Of a stretch of DNA of 64,000 nucleotides, positions 48,101 to 60,510 are shown in pieces (position 1 is the first letter of the stretch; every line of letters starts with the position of its first letter). The translations under genes and the position numbers were made by a program. The notes under the pieces were generated by a model. That model was not told the DNA's origin. It did not search any database and saw only the letters and a list, made by a program, of their open reading frames with translations. The stretch is taken from contig MU008154.1 in the NCBI GenBank assembly GCA_010909165.1, forward strand, positions 248,001 to 312,000, in the 5' to 3' direction. The DNA is from Anthoceros angustus. Taxonomy: Eukaryota; Streptophyta; Anthocerotopsida; Anthocerotales; Anthocerotaceae.

Positions 48101-48715
48101 CAGCACGGGCCTGGTTCAACAACTATAAGCACATTGAACTGCTGGTGAGGAACCAAATCCTCGCTTGAAGTCTCCTGGATCCCTGTCTTTGGATACTGCA
48201 ACCAACAAGCACATCCTATGTTGCAGGCTGTCCAGTTGAGCATGGTGACAGGAATCCCGTGCGAGTACACAAGAGTGATTAGTCTTGAGACGACGAAGAA
48301 CAAGTTCCCTCAACTCCAGGAAGACAAGCGGAAGGTAATAATATCCGACACCCACGACGTGGACGCGAGCAGTAACTGTGAGCATCCCGGATTGATCTTG
48401 TGAAATTGTGATCCCTTGCAGGGAAGGAAGGTGGACGTGAAAAAGTATTCCAAGGCAGCAGCCATAACGGTGGTCGGAGGCTCGGCCGTCGGGTTCGGCA
48501 GCGTCGCTGCGACTTCAAGGAACCTTCCTATCGACGGAGCGCCCGAGGCTTCAATTGACGACCGCAGTTGCTGCTTTGGTGGCTGCTTTGGCGCCAACCC
48601 TGCGGCCTGTCACCCCCGGTGCCCAGGTGGCGACCCCTCCTTTTTGTTAAATTTATTTTGCGTTGTATGTTGGTCAGTTCTTCAGACTTGCATAGAATCC
48701 CGGTTGAATAAATAG
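45157..48715 (+). CDS. VIT/von Willebrand A protein, ITIH-related (Arabidopsis At1g19110 type), copy 1
   Basis: A plant relative of inter-alpha-trypsin inhibitor heavy chains; function unknown. Thirteen exons: 45157-45597, 45682-45849, 45996-46208, 46361-46459, 46565-46681, 46802-47071, 47153-47309, 47414-47491, 47597-47697, 47798-47968, 48070-48144, 48227-48334, 48422-48715; 763 residues, all junctions in frame. The VIT domain is at about residues 60-230 (ECHISNAFVTVRGTW, FRFTIPQ-VDGG). The vWA domain starts in exon 6 with an intact MIDAS (LLDRSGSM, Asp357; GGTNI; LITDGAV). Later exons hold VFAKQQLDLLTARAWF and MVTGIPCEYTRV, conserved in the family. The C-terminal tail is cysteine-poor and runs into different sequence from copy 2, so it may be altered or truncated. 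Confidence 0.9.
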
Positions 48716-49711
48716 GGATCGTAAATGTCCGGTTGCACACTTGGCCCTACTGACTTGCCCGTACCCCTCTTTATACGCTGGGTTGTAGGATTACTGGGCT
48801 GTAGGATTACGGCCTGTCATCTAGGAATAAAGAGTCATGATCAATGTGTTTACAATCTCTGTCGGATCTTTTTCACTCCACAAGGTATAATAAATTGTCA
48901 TATTTATTGGATAAGTCCAGTCCGCAGTACATGAATATCACCATATCACTCTCGAAATTCTTAAAATATGTGTTCAACTATATAAAAACTACAGGTATTA
49001 AACCATACGTATTCAACTATGCAAAAACTACATGTATTAAACTATACGTGTTCAACTATATGGAAAGTCATATATTAAACTGTCTCACTGCAAATGACAT
49101 GCACACATAAATTTGCAGCCTGTACTGTTTCAATGATGGGAGTAAGATTTGCATGCACGAGTTGTAATAAATATTTTCCTGGAGTGCACGTGTCAACATT
49201 TGCTTTAAAACTTCTCAAACAACCAATTGCATTACTTAATTCTGGCGGTTCTCTTTATTAAACTGTATCTGGGACAAACATCCTCTGGGTAGATAACATG
49301 ACATGCACAGATAAATTTGCAGCCTGTACTTTTTCAATGATTGGAGTAAGATTTGCAGGTACGAGTGGAATAAATATTTTCCGGAAGTGCACGTGTCGAT
49401 ATTGTCTTTAAAACTTCCTGAAACAACCAATTGCATTACTTCATTCCTGCAGTTCCCTTTCTTTTCTCCCTTCCCCTCCACTTGCTTCCTTCCCTCTCTC
49501 CTCCAAGATCCGCGGGCCTCTTTCCTTCTCCTCCCATCTCTATTCCCCTTTCAACATAATCTGTAATCCGCCAACCTTTACGACCCATGCTCTTTTCCTC
49601 GTGCGAGATCTAAAGGGTGTAAAATACTATACACCCTACCCGCCAACCTTTACGACCCATGCTCATTTTCCTCGTGCGAGATCTAAAGGATGTAAAATAT
49701 TATATACCCTA
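48716..49711. other. Repeat-rich intergenic DNA
   Basis: 48971-49075 holds three 36-bp units of the GTGTTCAACTATATAAAAAC type. 49111-49255 is repeated with changes at 49315-49459 (period about 204 bp). 49566-49636 is repeated at 49637-49711 (CGCCAACCTTTACGACCCAT). No gene seen. Confidence 0.7.
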
Positions 49712-50024
49712 CCCGAGGGGTGCTTCAACAGGATAATGCCGAAATAGTTGTTTAAAAAAAACAAGGTTTAATATAAATATTTATATTTTCAAAATTTACG
49801 AAAAATAATTTTATTAAATTGAAATATTTTAATTTATATATATAACTAATGGATATGTATAGACCTCCCCTAAAAAGGCCCTAATTTTCCACACAAACCC
49901 TAGTTTCCTTGTTTTCGGCATCTAAAACTCATAAATTTTTACATATTCAGCATTTTAAGTATGATAACTCCTGGATTTTTATATTTAAATAATTTAATTA
50001 ATTAACGCCGAATCACCCATCGGG
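49712..50024. mobile_element. MITE-like element, copy 2
   Basis: 313 bp, AT-rich, with imperfect inverted ends CCCGAGGGGTGCTTC and CCCGATGGGTGATTC and TA on both sides (49710-49711 and 50025-50026). Homologous to 9331-9667. The TA flanks point to a Tc1/mariner-superfamily MITE. No coding capacity. Confidence 0.68.
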
Positions 50025-52260
50025 TACGGTATATTTATCTAATTTTATCTGACTGAAAATTTTCCTAGAAACATCATGGGGTACCATAATATCATTTCTG
50101 CCACGAATTCTTATGTTCAAAGTACGGTGGACCCGACCTGTAGTCTTAGAAATAAGATGTTCCTTAATCTCCACAAATTTTTGATCCATAAGTTTCTTCA
50201 CATAAATTATGTTCTAAATTTGTTGCCTTTCCTTCTATGTTATGAGAGAAAGCATCATTTTCAGTCCTTGTTCTGTAACTTTCTTGAGAGTTTTTTGAAT
50301 TTGTTATCAAAAAATTATAACTTATTATTTATATATTTTAATATTTACAGTATTTTAATACTTGAAAATATCTATAAAATCTTCAAATTTACCAAAAAAA
50401 CAAAAACAGCTTCCATGCCATTGAGATGCTAGAGATAAGAAGGACGGGCTTCAATGCCGTTGGGACACTTAGATAAGGTGGAACGGGGTCTTGCACGTAT
50501 CCCTAAAATCCTGAACTGGCACGTGCCATCGAAAGTGGTGGTATCTGGGCAGGCCACCAGGGCATCCGCTCCCTCCTCTGCAGATGGCGGGGCGGACCCA
50601 CCTTGCACGTGCCACGATGGCGCCATGAAGCTGTACCTATGTGCTATCTTTCTCTCTCTACAAACCATTCGGGTACAAAAAGCCCGGAGGGTCGGAAACC
50701 ATTTTTTAGTCGCGGGGTGACATAGTGGAGGGCTCCGTACTTTTCGGTACCGGCGTACGGCGTCCACCTTGGCAGGGTTTTTTAGGGTTGGAGTTTGGAA
50801 TAAAGGGCCTAAATCTTTCCTCGTGTAAGCAAATCCTGCAGGGCAAGTCCATTTTTGGTATTACGATGAAGGAGCAAATCCTATAACGGCAACTACACTT
50901 TCGTGCATATGGTAGAGAAGCTGTATAGAAGAACAGCCATTATTATTTATATAGATAATATTATTTTATATTTATTCATTGTTAGTCATACATAATAAAC
51001 TCTCTCACTTTCGTGTTTCTTTCCTCTATGCATTATACATGTTATATTTGACCCCGGGTCCCCATTTGTTGTCCCTTCCTAGATGGTCTCTTTCCATTGT
51101 TCTTTCACCTCAATAAATCATCCAAATTTGATACCTTTTCATTGTTGATCACACCTGATATATTCTCTTTACTTTGGCTAGTTTGAATGCTGGCATTTGT
51201 TTAGAAATTTACAATTCTTGTAATATTTATTTAATAATAATAATATTATTATAGAAAAGTTATAATATTTAACATATCTACACGTAGTTATAGATCAATA
51301 ATATATTTTTTGATAAAATATATTTTAATATTATTTATATTAAAATATAAAAATTAGTACCTGTAAAAAACTAAAATAAAATATTAAGTATATTATTGTA
51401 TGAAATAAAAGTACACATAATCATATAAAAATAATTGACTCGAAAAGAAGCATTATTATGAATATATACAAATTCACACTTGGAATACGAAAAATGGTAG
51501 GTAGCATTAACGTGGAGACATACAGACCTGACACTTGGAGCATAGAACAAGAAGAATGTAGGTAGGCCCTTTGATATCCTCGACATTCTTGGAACGGTAG
51601 GCCATTCCCATGTAGGCCCTTTGATATCCCGACGACATTCTGGGAGCGGTAGGCCATTCCCATGTAGGCCCTTTGATATCCCGACTAGACAGACATTCTC
51701 GTAGCAGCAGGTAGTTTCAAGATGGGCGACTGCGGGATAGAATACGGGTAACGGAAACTTCATGATGGCACCTAAAGCGTGGGTCCGACCCGCCATTTGC
51801 GGAGGGGCGGGACGGATACGCTGGCAATTGCGGTCATGGAAACGAAATCGCTACACGCTCCGATAAAGTCGCGCCTTAGCGGGTTACGATGAAAAACCTA
51901 TGGTAAACGGGGGGAGGGAAGAGGTGGAGAAGATACACCCTGGATGCAGCCCGTGCTCCTTCGACGGAAGCTCCAATTGGGACTAACGGTATGCAGTCTT
52001 GGTGCTTCCACATCTTAGGTCTCCTCGAATCTATTCGGACGAAGTCAGCTTCAGTTTGCTTCACTTCAGCATTGCAGTTGTTGAAGGGAAGCAAACGCCA
52101 ATGCTTCTAGAAGATCCTATTTCATCATTCTCTTTTGCCAGCATAACATGTGGAGCTTCCGGAACAGCGTTAGCCCGCGTCATTGACGCTCACAAGCTTG
52201 AAGCAAGGTATATTGTCTGAACTTCAAGATCCGTTCTACAATAAGGAAGTGTGATTAGGA
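50025..52260. other. Intergenic DNA, AT-rich in the middle
   Basis: No gene seen. 50930-51420 is very AT-rich. 51559-51710 is a tandem array of about three 57-bp units containing TAGGCCCTTTGATATCCCGA. 50429-50767 has overlapping open frames on both strands that match nothing. Confidence 0.5.
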
Positions 52261-53698
52261 GGCTCCTGCAGGGGTCACTAGGTACTACTGCTCTGCAGGA
52301 CTGAGAGTGTCGTCAGTAGGGCACATGCTGTCGCATGGCCGTCCACTTTGCAGACTATTCCTCTCACACCCGCCTGGGTCATCGGTGAGCCTTCCGTGTG
52401 CCACGGGGAACTACATGTGTATGTACTTGGCAAGCAACCTGAAGCAACGAAGGGCACGTTCGTCCAGAATGGCGCAGACGAGAGACGAGAAACGGCAGGA
52501 TCTCTCTCAGCCTGGACCCGGTCACCCGGCTGCTCGTGCTAGCGGCGGGGCCACATTGTCATAGGGCTGCAAGTTGTGGATCCCCTGAAGACCAAACTGC
52601 ATCTGGAGACAGTGGAGAGTCGAGACCCTGGAGTTTCCGTTGGCTGCAACGCCGCTGCGTGTGGGGACGCTGCCCTGTCCTGCTACTGTACATGTACGCC
52701 TGTCTGTAGTAGCCATCATCTTCGTCATGACATGCTCACCGTATGCTGGCGCCATTCCTGATCCCTGCAGCTAGCTGCCAGCGCGGAGCTAATATCGAGG
52801 TGAATATTCAGAGGTCTTCCGTTTCGTTCAGAGTCTTGGACGATGGGCACCGGTCTCTCTCTTCCCGGGACAGTGAACTGTGGCGGAATGTAGCGGCACG
52901 GCCAGTGCCAAGGTGACCGGGAAACTTTTCAAGTTTCAGCAGCTGGAGAGAGTGTGAAACGGGCGGGAAAAGCTCCTCTGCCGTCGAAGTCTCCTTTGCC
53001 ATCGAAGGCTCCTTTTCCATCAAGGCTCCTTTCCCAATCCATTTCTGTCTCTCTTCAGATCTCTAGTCTCGCAGGAGGTAGCAGACTTTAGCTTTTCGCT
53101 TTTCAGTTCCCACGCGATTCGCTTTGACCTGGAGTCAACTTGATGCCCCCTGCAGGCCATGGGCATTGCTGTGATCAACAACCTTACCGGCTGCAACGCA
53201 AAGTGGAGTGGGGATGGGAGACGAATATCTCTATGACTCTCTCTCTCTCTTTGTCTTCTCACCACCCTGTTCAGCAAGGACTGCTCCTACGCAGCTCTTA
53301 CAACTCGACAAGTTGTGAAATTGTCAGAGAGACGTTGCATATTTGGATAAGACATGAGGGTACTGCGTTTGTCTCCCAATTATAGAAGCTCAAGTTGCCA
53401 ACCTTCATGTGCACCTGCAGGAGCTGCTGCTGTGGAGGCCCAACAATGGAGGGTGTTGCTACTTGAATCGGAAGACTGGGCAATCTCTAACTGTTTGGCT
53501 TTCCCGCGAGCTGTCAGTGGGAGCTCAGAGTGTTCTCCGCCCTTTCCCTTCCCGATACAGGTCTGCATTGTCGTACTTGGCTGATGTCTGCGGCTGCTTT
53601 GTTGCCATGAATTGCAAGAGCAGTGCAGCAAGGGATTGTGTTGGGTGCGGAAGCATTGAACTGTCTCATCAGGTGTATGCAGCTATCAGCGAGCCAAA
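52261..53698. other. Upstream region of the second VIT/vWA gene
   Basis: Partly homologous to 44100-45156. It includes a (CT)n run at about 53234-53252. Short open frames (for example 52348-52542) are not supported as genes. Confidence 0.5.
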
Positions 53699-56600
53699 AT
53701 GGCAGAGGCAGAGGCACTGGCAGCTGGATTGATCATTGCGCAGTTATTGAATCGAAGTGACCACAGCACCCAAGTGCCGCTAGGGCGCGCTCCGAAGCCG
53801 CATCCCAAGCCGAAGTACAGCTCTCCGCAGGGGGATCTCAATGCCAGGACTTCCAGTTTGCCTCCACCCAAATGCCCAACGATTTATGCTATTGTGACCG
53901 ACCTAGCTCAGGTCGGCGATCCTTACAAGGGAGACGGGGCTCAAGGGATTGACGTTCAGGGCGAACAGATCTTCTTCCCAGCCCTTGTGCCTCTGCACCT
54001 CGAGGATCTGGCTCTTGATGTGGAGTGCCACATTAGCACTGCGTTTGTAACAGTGTCGGGGACATGGTCGGTGAATTGCGTGAAGAGAGGGCTGCGATGC
54101 CAATGCCTTTTGGCCATACCAATGAGCGATCAGGTATGATGAGTTTACGTGCCTTGTTGGACTCCTGAAAGTGGAGCTGCTAGACACTACATAGTGCTCA
54201 GGCTTCTGCATATGCAGGGCACGGTAGCAGCTGTGGAGATTGAGATGGGGAAGGATCGGGTTTACACTACACTGGTTGTACCCAAGGATGAAGCCTCTAG
54301 CTATGGAGCCAAAGGAAGCACGACTGCTAGACTGGATGACTACGACTCATACAATCCTGAGCTGTTTCGTCTCACCATTCCAAACGTACTCATCAAACCC
54401 ATACTTTCCTCAGTTTCGTGACCCGTGCATTCGTGGTGGTGATCAGCTGCGTTAAACTTGCTCTTCTGAGAGGTAGGATCCCTGAAAGCTGCCTTGCACG
54501 GTGTTGTGATGGATTGGCTCTATATCCTCAGGTCGACGGTGGGTTATACCTGCGGTTGAAGGTCACATGGTTTCAAGCGATGACGTTCAAGGATGGTCTA
54601 TATTATGTCAGAGTGCCATTCAGACTTGAAGACCAGTTCTCTCTCTACGAGACCCCCATCTCCACTTTGACTAACCTCACCTGCTTACTGAACTCTGGGA
54701 CATCGGAAACGCTTGAAGTTGGCGAATTCAAACATCCAATGAAGGTGAGATTCCTGCTGTTCTTTCTGTCTTTCTGTCATATTACAGTGAGACGTGAGTA
54801 CAGACCTAGAGTCCATGGAGCAATCCGAAAGCAAGTGGGTGCATCGTGAGATTGGCTTGTAATGCCAGAACAGAGATCTGATTGAACTACTACATTCAGG
54901 AAACTTTCAGGGGGGCTGGAAGTGCCCGTTTTGCAATCGATGTGGAGACCAATGGCTCTGACAAGTGGATCAGCGAGGATTTCGTTGCTTCTTACAAGGT
55001 AGAGTTGATAACACTAGTACTGTTTTTGTTGCTCCTTTCTGCCTCTGTTGCAATCAGGAATGCTTTACCTGGATGACTCTGGTACAGGTATGGTCAAAGG
55101 GAATATTGCCCAACCTCATCGTGCAGGATCCAACATCTGCCGATGTCTATGATCAAAGGGGGACCTTCTGTCTTTCAATTGCCCCTCCAGACCCGACTAA
55201 TGTGCAAGTAACTAACTATTCTTTACCTCCTTTGATTTCTTCTGCCGCGTTTGACATTCATGGAGATGTATCAAGGACTCCACTCTACCTCTGCACCCTG
55301 AGTTTGAATCTACGATGTGTTATCCAGGCTTTTCGGCGGGGTGTAGTATTTCTGCTAGACAGAAGCGGCAGCATGACAGGCAAACCCATAACGGATGCCC
55401 GCCAGGCCTTACTGTTGGGCCTGTCGATGTTGCAAAGTGAAGACACGTTCAATATCGTTGCATTCGATCATGAGGTGCTCCTATTCTCACGTACCCTGGT
55501 AAACGCTACAAAGGATGCCGTGGGCAGAGCAGAAGAGTGGGTAACCACCACGTGTCAAGCACGAGGGGGAACCAATATTCTGACACCATTGCGGCAGGTT
55601 TGTTGGCTGAAGTTGATCAAATGCTGTCGCTGAACAATGCTTGGTCGAGGGTTGAATGTGGTCTCATGGAACTTGTAGGCTGTGGAGATGCTGCGAGGAC
55701 TTGAAGGAGCAGTTCCTTACATATTCCTGATAACAGACGGAGCTGTACAGGATGAGGCTCACATATGTCGTGAGATGCAAGCAGTTATTGCGCAAGGAGG
55801 TCCTGCAACTCCACGGATCTCAACATTTGGCATTGGTTAGAACTTCCCCTAGCAATGCTCAGCATCTCACGTGATGATCGTACGTCATTGACGGTAGTTT
55901 TTGGGGCAAAATTACACTAAGCTGTCAAGCTTCACACAGGCCGTTATTGCAACTATTATTTCTTGAAGATGCTGGCAGTGATCGGGCGAGGGCTGAGCGA
56001 TGTGGCTTTTACTTCAGGTAATCCGGAAAGAGGAGAGCCACATAAGTATGATTGGACTCTATGTCTAGCTCTGAAAGACGACGTTTGCTCGATTCACTAT
56101 GCCGCTTTCCTGCCCCACAGACAAAATTCAGGATCAGATCCAAAGGATGCTTATCGCAGCTTCAACGCCTCTGCTTACAAACATCTCCCTTGCCATCGCT
56201 GATCTACCTCAAGGTTGTGAGGTGAGCTTCACAATTGGGTGGCTTGGTGCCAGTTGACTTTCAGGCTTCCACTCCTGTTCGCATTCCGTCATGTGTCCTA
56301 ACATGTTTTGTTGTAAAAGGTGTATCCATACCCGATCCCCGATCTGTTTTGCGGGAACCCCTTGATTGTGTCAGGAAAATTTCATGGCCAGTTTCCGGAG
56401 TCTATTAAGATAGTTGGTCTTCTGCCGGGAGGGAATGTATGGGAGCTTACAGTTCCATCAAGAAAAGCCCCCCAAATACCTCTAAGCAAGGTCATGATCA
56501 CGTGGTGCAACCATTTCCAATGGCAGCTGCAACATAGCCCTTCAACTCTCCTTTGTTTTGAACTCTCCCTGCCTTGTGACCTATCACAGGTTTTTGCGAA

Positions 56601-57236
56601 GCAACAGCTGGATCTGCTGACAGCACAAGCCTGGCTTCATCAGGATAAGCATATTGAACAGAAGGTGAAGAACGAAAGACATGAAAAGTATCCAGAGCCC
56701 TCTGGGTGCATACTGCGACTAATAAACTCGTCTGACGTTGCAGGCTGTCGATTTGAGTATGGTGACAGGAATCCCATGCGAATACACACGAGTGGTTGGT
56801 TTTGAGACGACGAAGAGCAAGTTCTCAATACTCCAGGAAACGAGACGGATGGTAATATCTGTCACTCATGATGGGAACACGAGCAGTGACTCTGAGTCTG
56901 AACATCCCGGATTAATCTTGTTAACCTTTGCAGGGAAAGAAGGTGGACGTTACAAAATACACCAAGGTCGCAGCTATAGCGGTGGTTGGAGGGTTGGTTA
57001 TCGGGTTCGGCAGCATCGCTGCAACTGCAAGCAATCTTCCGATCGACAGTGCAGCCGAGGCGTTATTTGACGGCGCCTTTGACTGCTGCGGTGACTGCTT
57101 TGATGGTGCCTGTGGCTGCTGCGAATTCATCAGCAACTGCTTTGGCGACGTCGGTGACTGCTGCTGCCCTTGCGACGACTGTGTATCGTGTGTATTCGAA
57201 TCAGTCGTAGACATATGCTGTTCATTTCTTGGGTAG
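53699..57236 (+). CDS. VIT/von Willebrand A protein, ITIH-related, copy 2
   Basis: Tandem paralogue of the gene at 45157. Exons: 53699-54133, 54218-54385, 54532-54744, 54900-54998, 55088-55207, 55328-55597, 55679-55835, 55940-56017, 56121-56221, 56320-56490, 56590-56664, 56744-56851, 56934-57236; 764 residues. Ten of the thirteen exons have exactly the copy 1 length. The vWA MIDAS (LLDRSGSM, GGTNI, LITDGAV) is intact. The last exon ends in a cysteine-rich tail (DCCGDCFDGACGCCEF ... CCCPCDDCVSCVFE ... DICCSFLG), as in the Arabidopsis relative. Such tails may be palmitoylated or bind metal, and this one may anchor the protein at a membrane. Copy 2 therefore looks like the ancestral form. Confidence 0.9.
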
Positions 57237-57672
57237 CGATGAACTCCGAACAGTTCTTTCACGCACTTCTACCATCTTTGGCAAAATCATCTGCAGACAC
57301 ATGCTGTTCATCCTCGTATAGGAAGGAACTGTTGCCAGTTTATAAAACTACAAGTACTAATTTAATAGCCAGTTCTAATTCACAGCCAGATCATTCAGCC
57401 AGACGTTCACCATTTCGGTGTTGCCTCGTCTTGTAATAATCGAGAAATTCAGAAATTCAAAATACGGTGGAGGGGAGAAATATGTTGTTAGACAACTAGC
57501 AAAATTGTGACGTGCACTGCTTACGTGAGTAGGACATAAACAGAAAAAAGCTGTTGGCATCCTCTCGCACATGTGGCACCCAACCTACAATCCATCTCCC
57601 AAGGCAAGACGGACAATTGTGTCCGAAAATTTTCAAAAACAGCTATGCCCACTTCCTGAAGAAGCCACAACT
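57237..57672. other. Intergenic region between convergent genes
   Basis: The 3' ends of the VIT/vWA copy 2 gene (+) and RPL17 (-) face each other here. Nothing else seen. Confidence 0.5.
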
Positions 57673-58832
57673 CTAGGAAGAGCTGGCACCGCTACGTAGC
57701 TGACCTTGACCTCTCCGGAACTTCTTCGGAGCAACCTCATCCTCCTGCAGTCCCACAATATCCCGTGAGCTTTCTAGACTTGGTCGTCTCATGTACGCAG
57801 GGAGGCATGATCAGATACACTACCTCTTTTTTCACAGGGGCACTCTGCTCGGAAAGGATGAGCTCGATGTGGCAGGGAGACGACATGTATGCTGCAAACA
57901 GGACAGAGTACAGGATACGGCTTTCAGGAGCAAAATCAAGGAACCAGAAAGAACACGGGTCATCGCAGGATTGCCACATACGGTTAATTCGCCCATGCGC
58001 ACGGTAAGTCCGCCTCCTTTGCTGCTGGGCTTGGTTCACTTGAATGTGCGAAACTACAAGGCTGGACACATCCAACCCCTTCACCTGCACAAGAAATCAA
58101 AAGACGAGTCAGAGCATGAGCTGGGCAGCCTAAAGACCCAAAACCCACTCAATTCCAAGTCAGATAAAGGACTGATCTACCATCTACAACTTTCTACAAC
58201 TAATTACAGAGCAACAAGGTACCTCAGCATTGCTCTGCGCATTCTTCAAAAGGCCCAACAAGAAGGTGGCAGACTTGGCAGGCCACCTCCCTTGTCCATT
58301 GGAATGCCTTGCCTTAGCCTGGGCTGTTCTGCCCACACCACCGCAGAATCTGCGGAAAGGAACGGCTTGCTTGTGGGCGATAACATCCTCCAAAAACCTC
58401 TTGGCCTTCTCGAGGCCCATCCTCTTAATGGCCTGCGCTGTCTCGCGCGTGTTCTGCACGACGATCCAACCAAGCGCATCCCACCACACGTCAGAGAGTG
58501 AAATTCGGTCAAGCCCTAACATCATGAACAACCCAACTGCTAAACCCTCTCCAAACCCCGCAGACGCACTCACCTTGAAATGGACCCGAAGGTCCGAACC
58601 CCTGGCCTTGCATGCTGCAACAACAGAACCCCCACAACGGTCAGGAGAACCACATCACCGACAGCGGGCCACTTGGACCTGCCGACGAATCCATCAGCAA
58701 GAAATACCTTTGGTGATGACCTCCGGCTCGTGCGAGTACTTCACCTATTACACAAGCAGACAAGAGCATCAGAGCACGATCAAGCTGCGGCATCCAGCGC
58801 CCACATAGTAGGACGGCGGCATCCCCTACCAT
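57673..58832 (-). CDS. RPL17: 60S ribosomal protein L17 (uL22)
   Basis: Component of the large cytosolic ribosomal subunit lining the exit tunnel. Seven exons join in frame: 58832-58830 (only the ATG), 58744-58708, 58614-58574, 58453-58223, 58084-57982, 57891-57824, 57744-57673; 184 residues. The protein begins [20 protein letters not shown], followed by the family blocks [71 protein letters not shown] and [14 protein letters not shown]. It ends with a short basic Ser-rich tail. The gene is divergent from the CGI121 gene and has a telo-box upstream, typical for ribosomal-protein genes in plants. Confidence 0.95.
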
Positions 58833-58956
58833 TTTTTTCGACAGCGCAGCCGGCAAACTAGGGGCAGAATGAAAAGGGCAGACTCAGTAGAAGACTCTGT
58901 TTATAAACCCTAAAAACCGACCTGCGTCTCGGCTAGGGTTGAAGCCCTGAGCGAAT
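58833..58956. promoter_or_regulatory. Divergent promoter of RPL17 and CGI121 with telo-box
   Basis: AAACCCTAAA at 58905-58914 and a reversed TAGGGTT at about 58934-58940 are telo-box elements. In plants these mark promoters of ribosomal-protein and other translation genes. The two start regions are only about 0.1-0.2 kb apart. Confidence 0.65.
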
Positions 58957-60019
58957 ATGAATTTAGGATGGGGGAATTTTCAGAGTTCTACAGCCTCGGT
59001 GAAGCGGGAGTTGGACAATGACGGGACATTTGCTGGACACGCAGCCAGGGCATTCTTTGCATCTTCTGCTGTTTACCGATGTCCGAAACAGCAGGTCAGG
59101 ATCATCAAGACTTTGAATTACAGCCGTGATGAAGAATTTTGGACGTTTTATAGATCCATCAAGGCTGCTGTGGTGGAAATGGTGGTCTGATGTCTGATGT
59201 TCCCGCTCTTGCTCTTCGCAGGGAGCTTCTTGAGCTCATGCAGACTGGAGTGCTGACTCCCGAGTTAGCTTTTCTCAACGCTGCTCTTGTGAGGAAGAGG
59301 CAGCCTCGTCTAGTCTCTGCCTCAGGCCGTGGCCCGGATCTGTCTCTTAACATTACCGCTTGTCTTTGTGAAGGTTTCGGATACGTTCCCTATTCTTGCT
59401 GCAGCTCGCAAGGCGCTGTTAGCTCAGTCTCGGCAGACTCTTGCAACACGGACGCTGCATGCTGAAATCATTTACAACTACGCAGGATCCAAACATGTAG
59501 CGAAGTCTTTCAAAATCTGCGTTTTTGGCTCCTGGTCCACTCCCAGACACCTGAAGTTACGTGCTGTTGCAGTGTCTTATGACAGATATCTGAGTCTTTG
59601 CGGAGATGCGGGATCACTGACAGCACGAGCTATGTACTGGTTGCCCGTTTTGATGCTTCCGACGAGGAGGTGCAAATTTTTCGAATATTCTCCTGTGTGT
59701 TATGCCGCGCGACTACCTCAAAGCTCAATGCTTATCATCAACTTGCTGTTTGCCGTTTGATGCAGATAGCGGCAATCCGGAACCTGGTGCAAGGTACCGA
59801 AGTTAGTATCTCAGAGCTGGCTAAGCGAGCAGACAGGGCCCAGATTCTAAAGGTTTGGGTCAAAACGCAAAGGTTTGGGCCACTTGTCCATCTAAACGTG
59901 GTGTTAATCTTCGTGTTTCCCTGATGTCACAGCATTACAAAATATCCTCTCATGAGCTTGAAGTGTCAACTTTGGAAGACGCTGTCACATGTCGCATCGC
60001 GGCGCGAGATGCCTTGTAG
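58957..60019 (+). CDS. CGI121: KEOPS/EKC complex subunit CGI121 (TPRKB)
   Basis: Small subunit that binds the PRPK/Bud32 kinase in the KEOPS complex, needed for t6A modification of tRNAs reading ANN codons. Clear coding pieces: 59222-59288 (LLELMQTGVLTPELAFLNAA), 59374 to about 59518 (SDTFPILAAARKALLAQSRQ, TRTLHAEIIYNYAGSKHVAK), about 59600-59669 (RCGITDSTSYVLVARFDAS), 59766-59852 (AIRNLVQGTEVSISELAKRA) and 59933-60019 (HYKISSHELEVSTLEDAVTC, ending RIAARDAL). These cover the family in order. The first exon, between 58957 and 59221, and the junction at 59518-59600 do not join cleanly as I read them, so the exon model is incomplete or the gene carries a small defect. Confidence 0.85.
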
Positions 60020-60510
60020 GTAGTTCTCTGGTAGACGCTTCTCGTGATCAGGCCCAGGGACTGCCTCCGTAGTTGCCTCCTAGCTTTCTTAGTGAGAGTA
60101 CGCACATGTAAACTTCTTCTGGCTACTCGGACACCTCAAAGCCTCTTGTGTAACCTCACGGTACATCGGCAGCGCCTGGAGACGGCCGTGCCAGAAATTC
60201 GTTCGCCGACAAAACCAGCTCGGTTTCGGTTTCCCTTAACCTAAACCGATGTCGAGTGGGCAAGTAAGGAAAAACTATGTTCTGGAGGAAGGAAGGCTCC
60301 AGCCTACGAGGCTCGCCTCGGAAGACGAGTACTGAGAAATGTTGCCCCTCTATCATCGCCCAGTGAAGGAGCGACTGGGAGTGTCGGAATGTTGATTTTT
60401 CTGGGCATTTGCGCGTCGTGTAAGGACGGACGTGGTGCTGCAGGAACTGCAGCTTATGACTGTCAGGAGATCGATTGAGTTGGAAATTCGTGACGCAGCC
60501 CGGTGTTCCA
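60020..60510. other. Intergenic/leader region upstream of MTP12
   Basis: No gene seen. 60475-60510 is in frame with the transporter but lacks an ATG. Confidence 0.45.

Noticed and set aside
50429-50767. Open frames on both strands near 50.5 kb
   Set aside because: Equal-size overlapping frames, no family match, next to MITE and AT-rich DNA.
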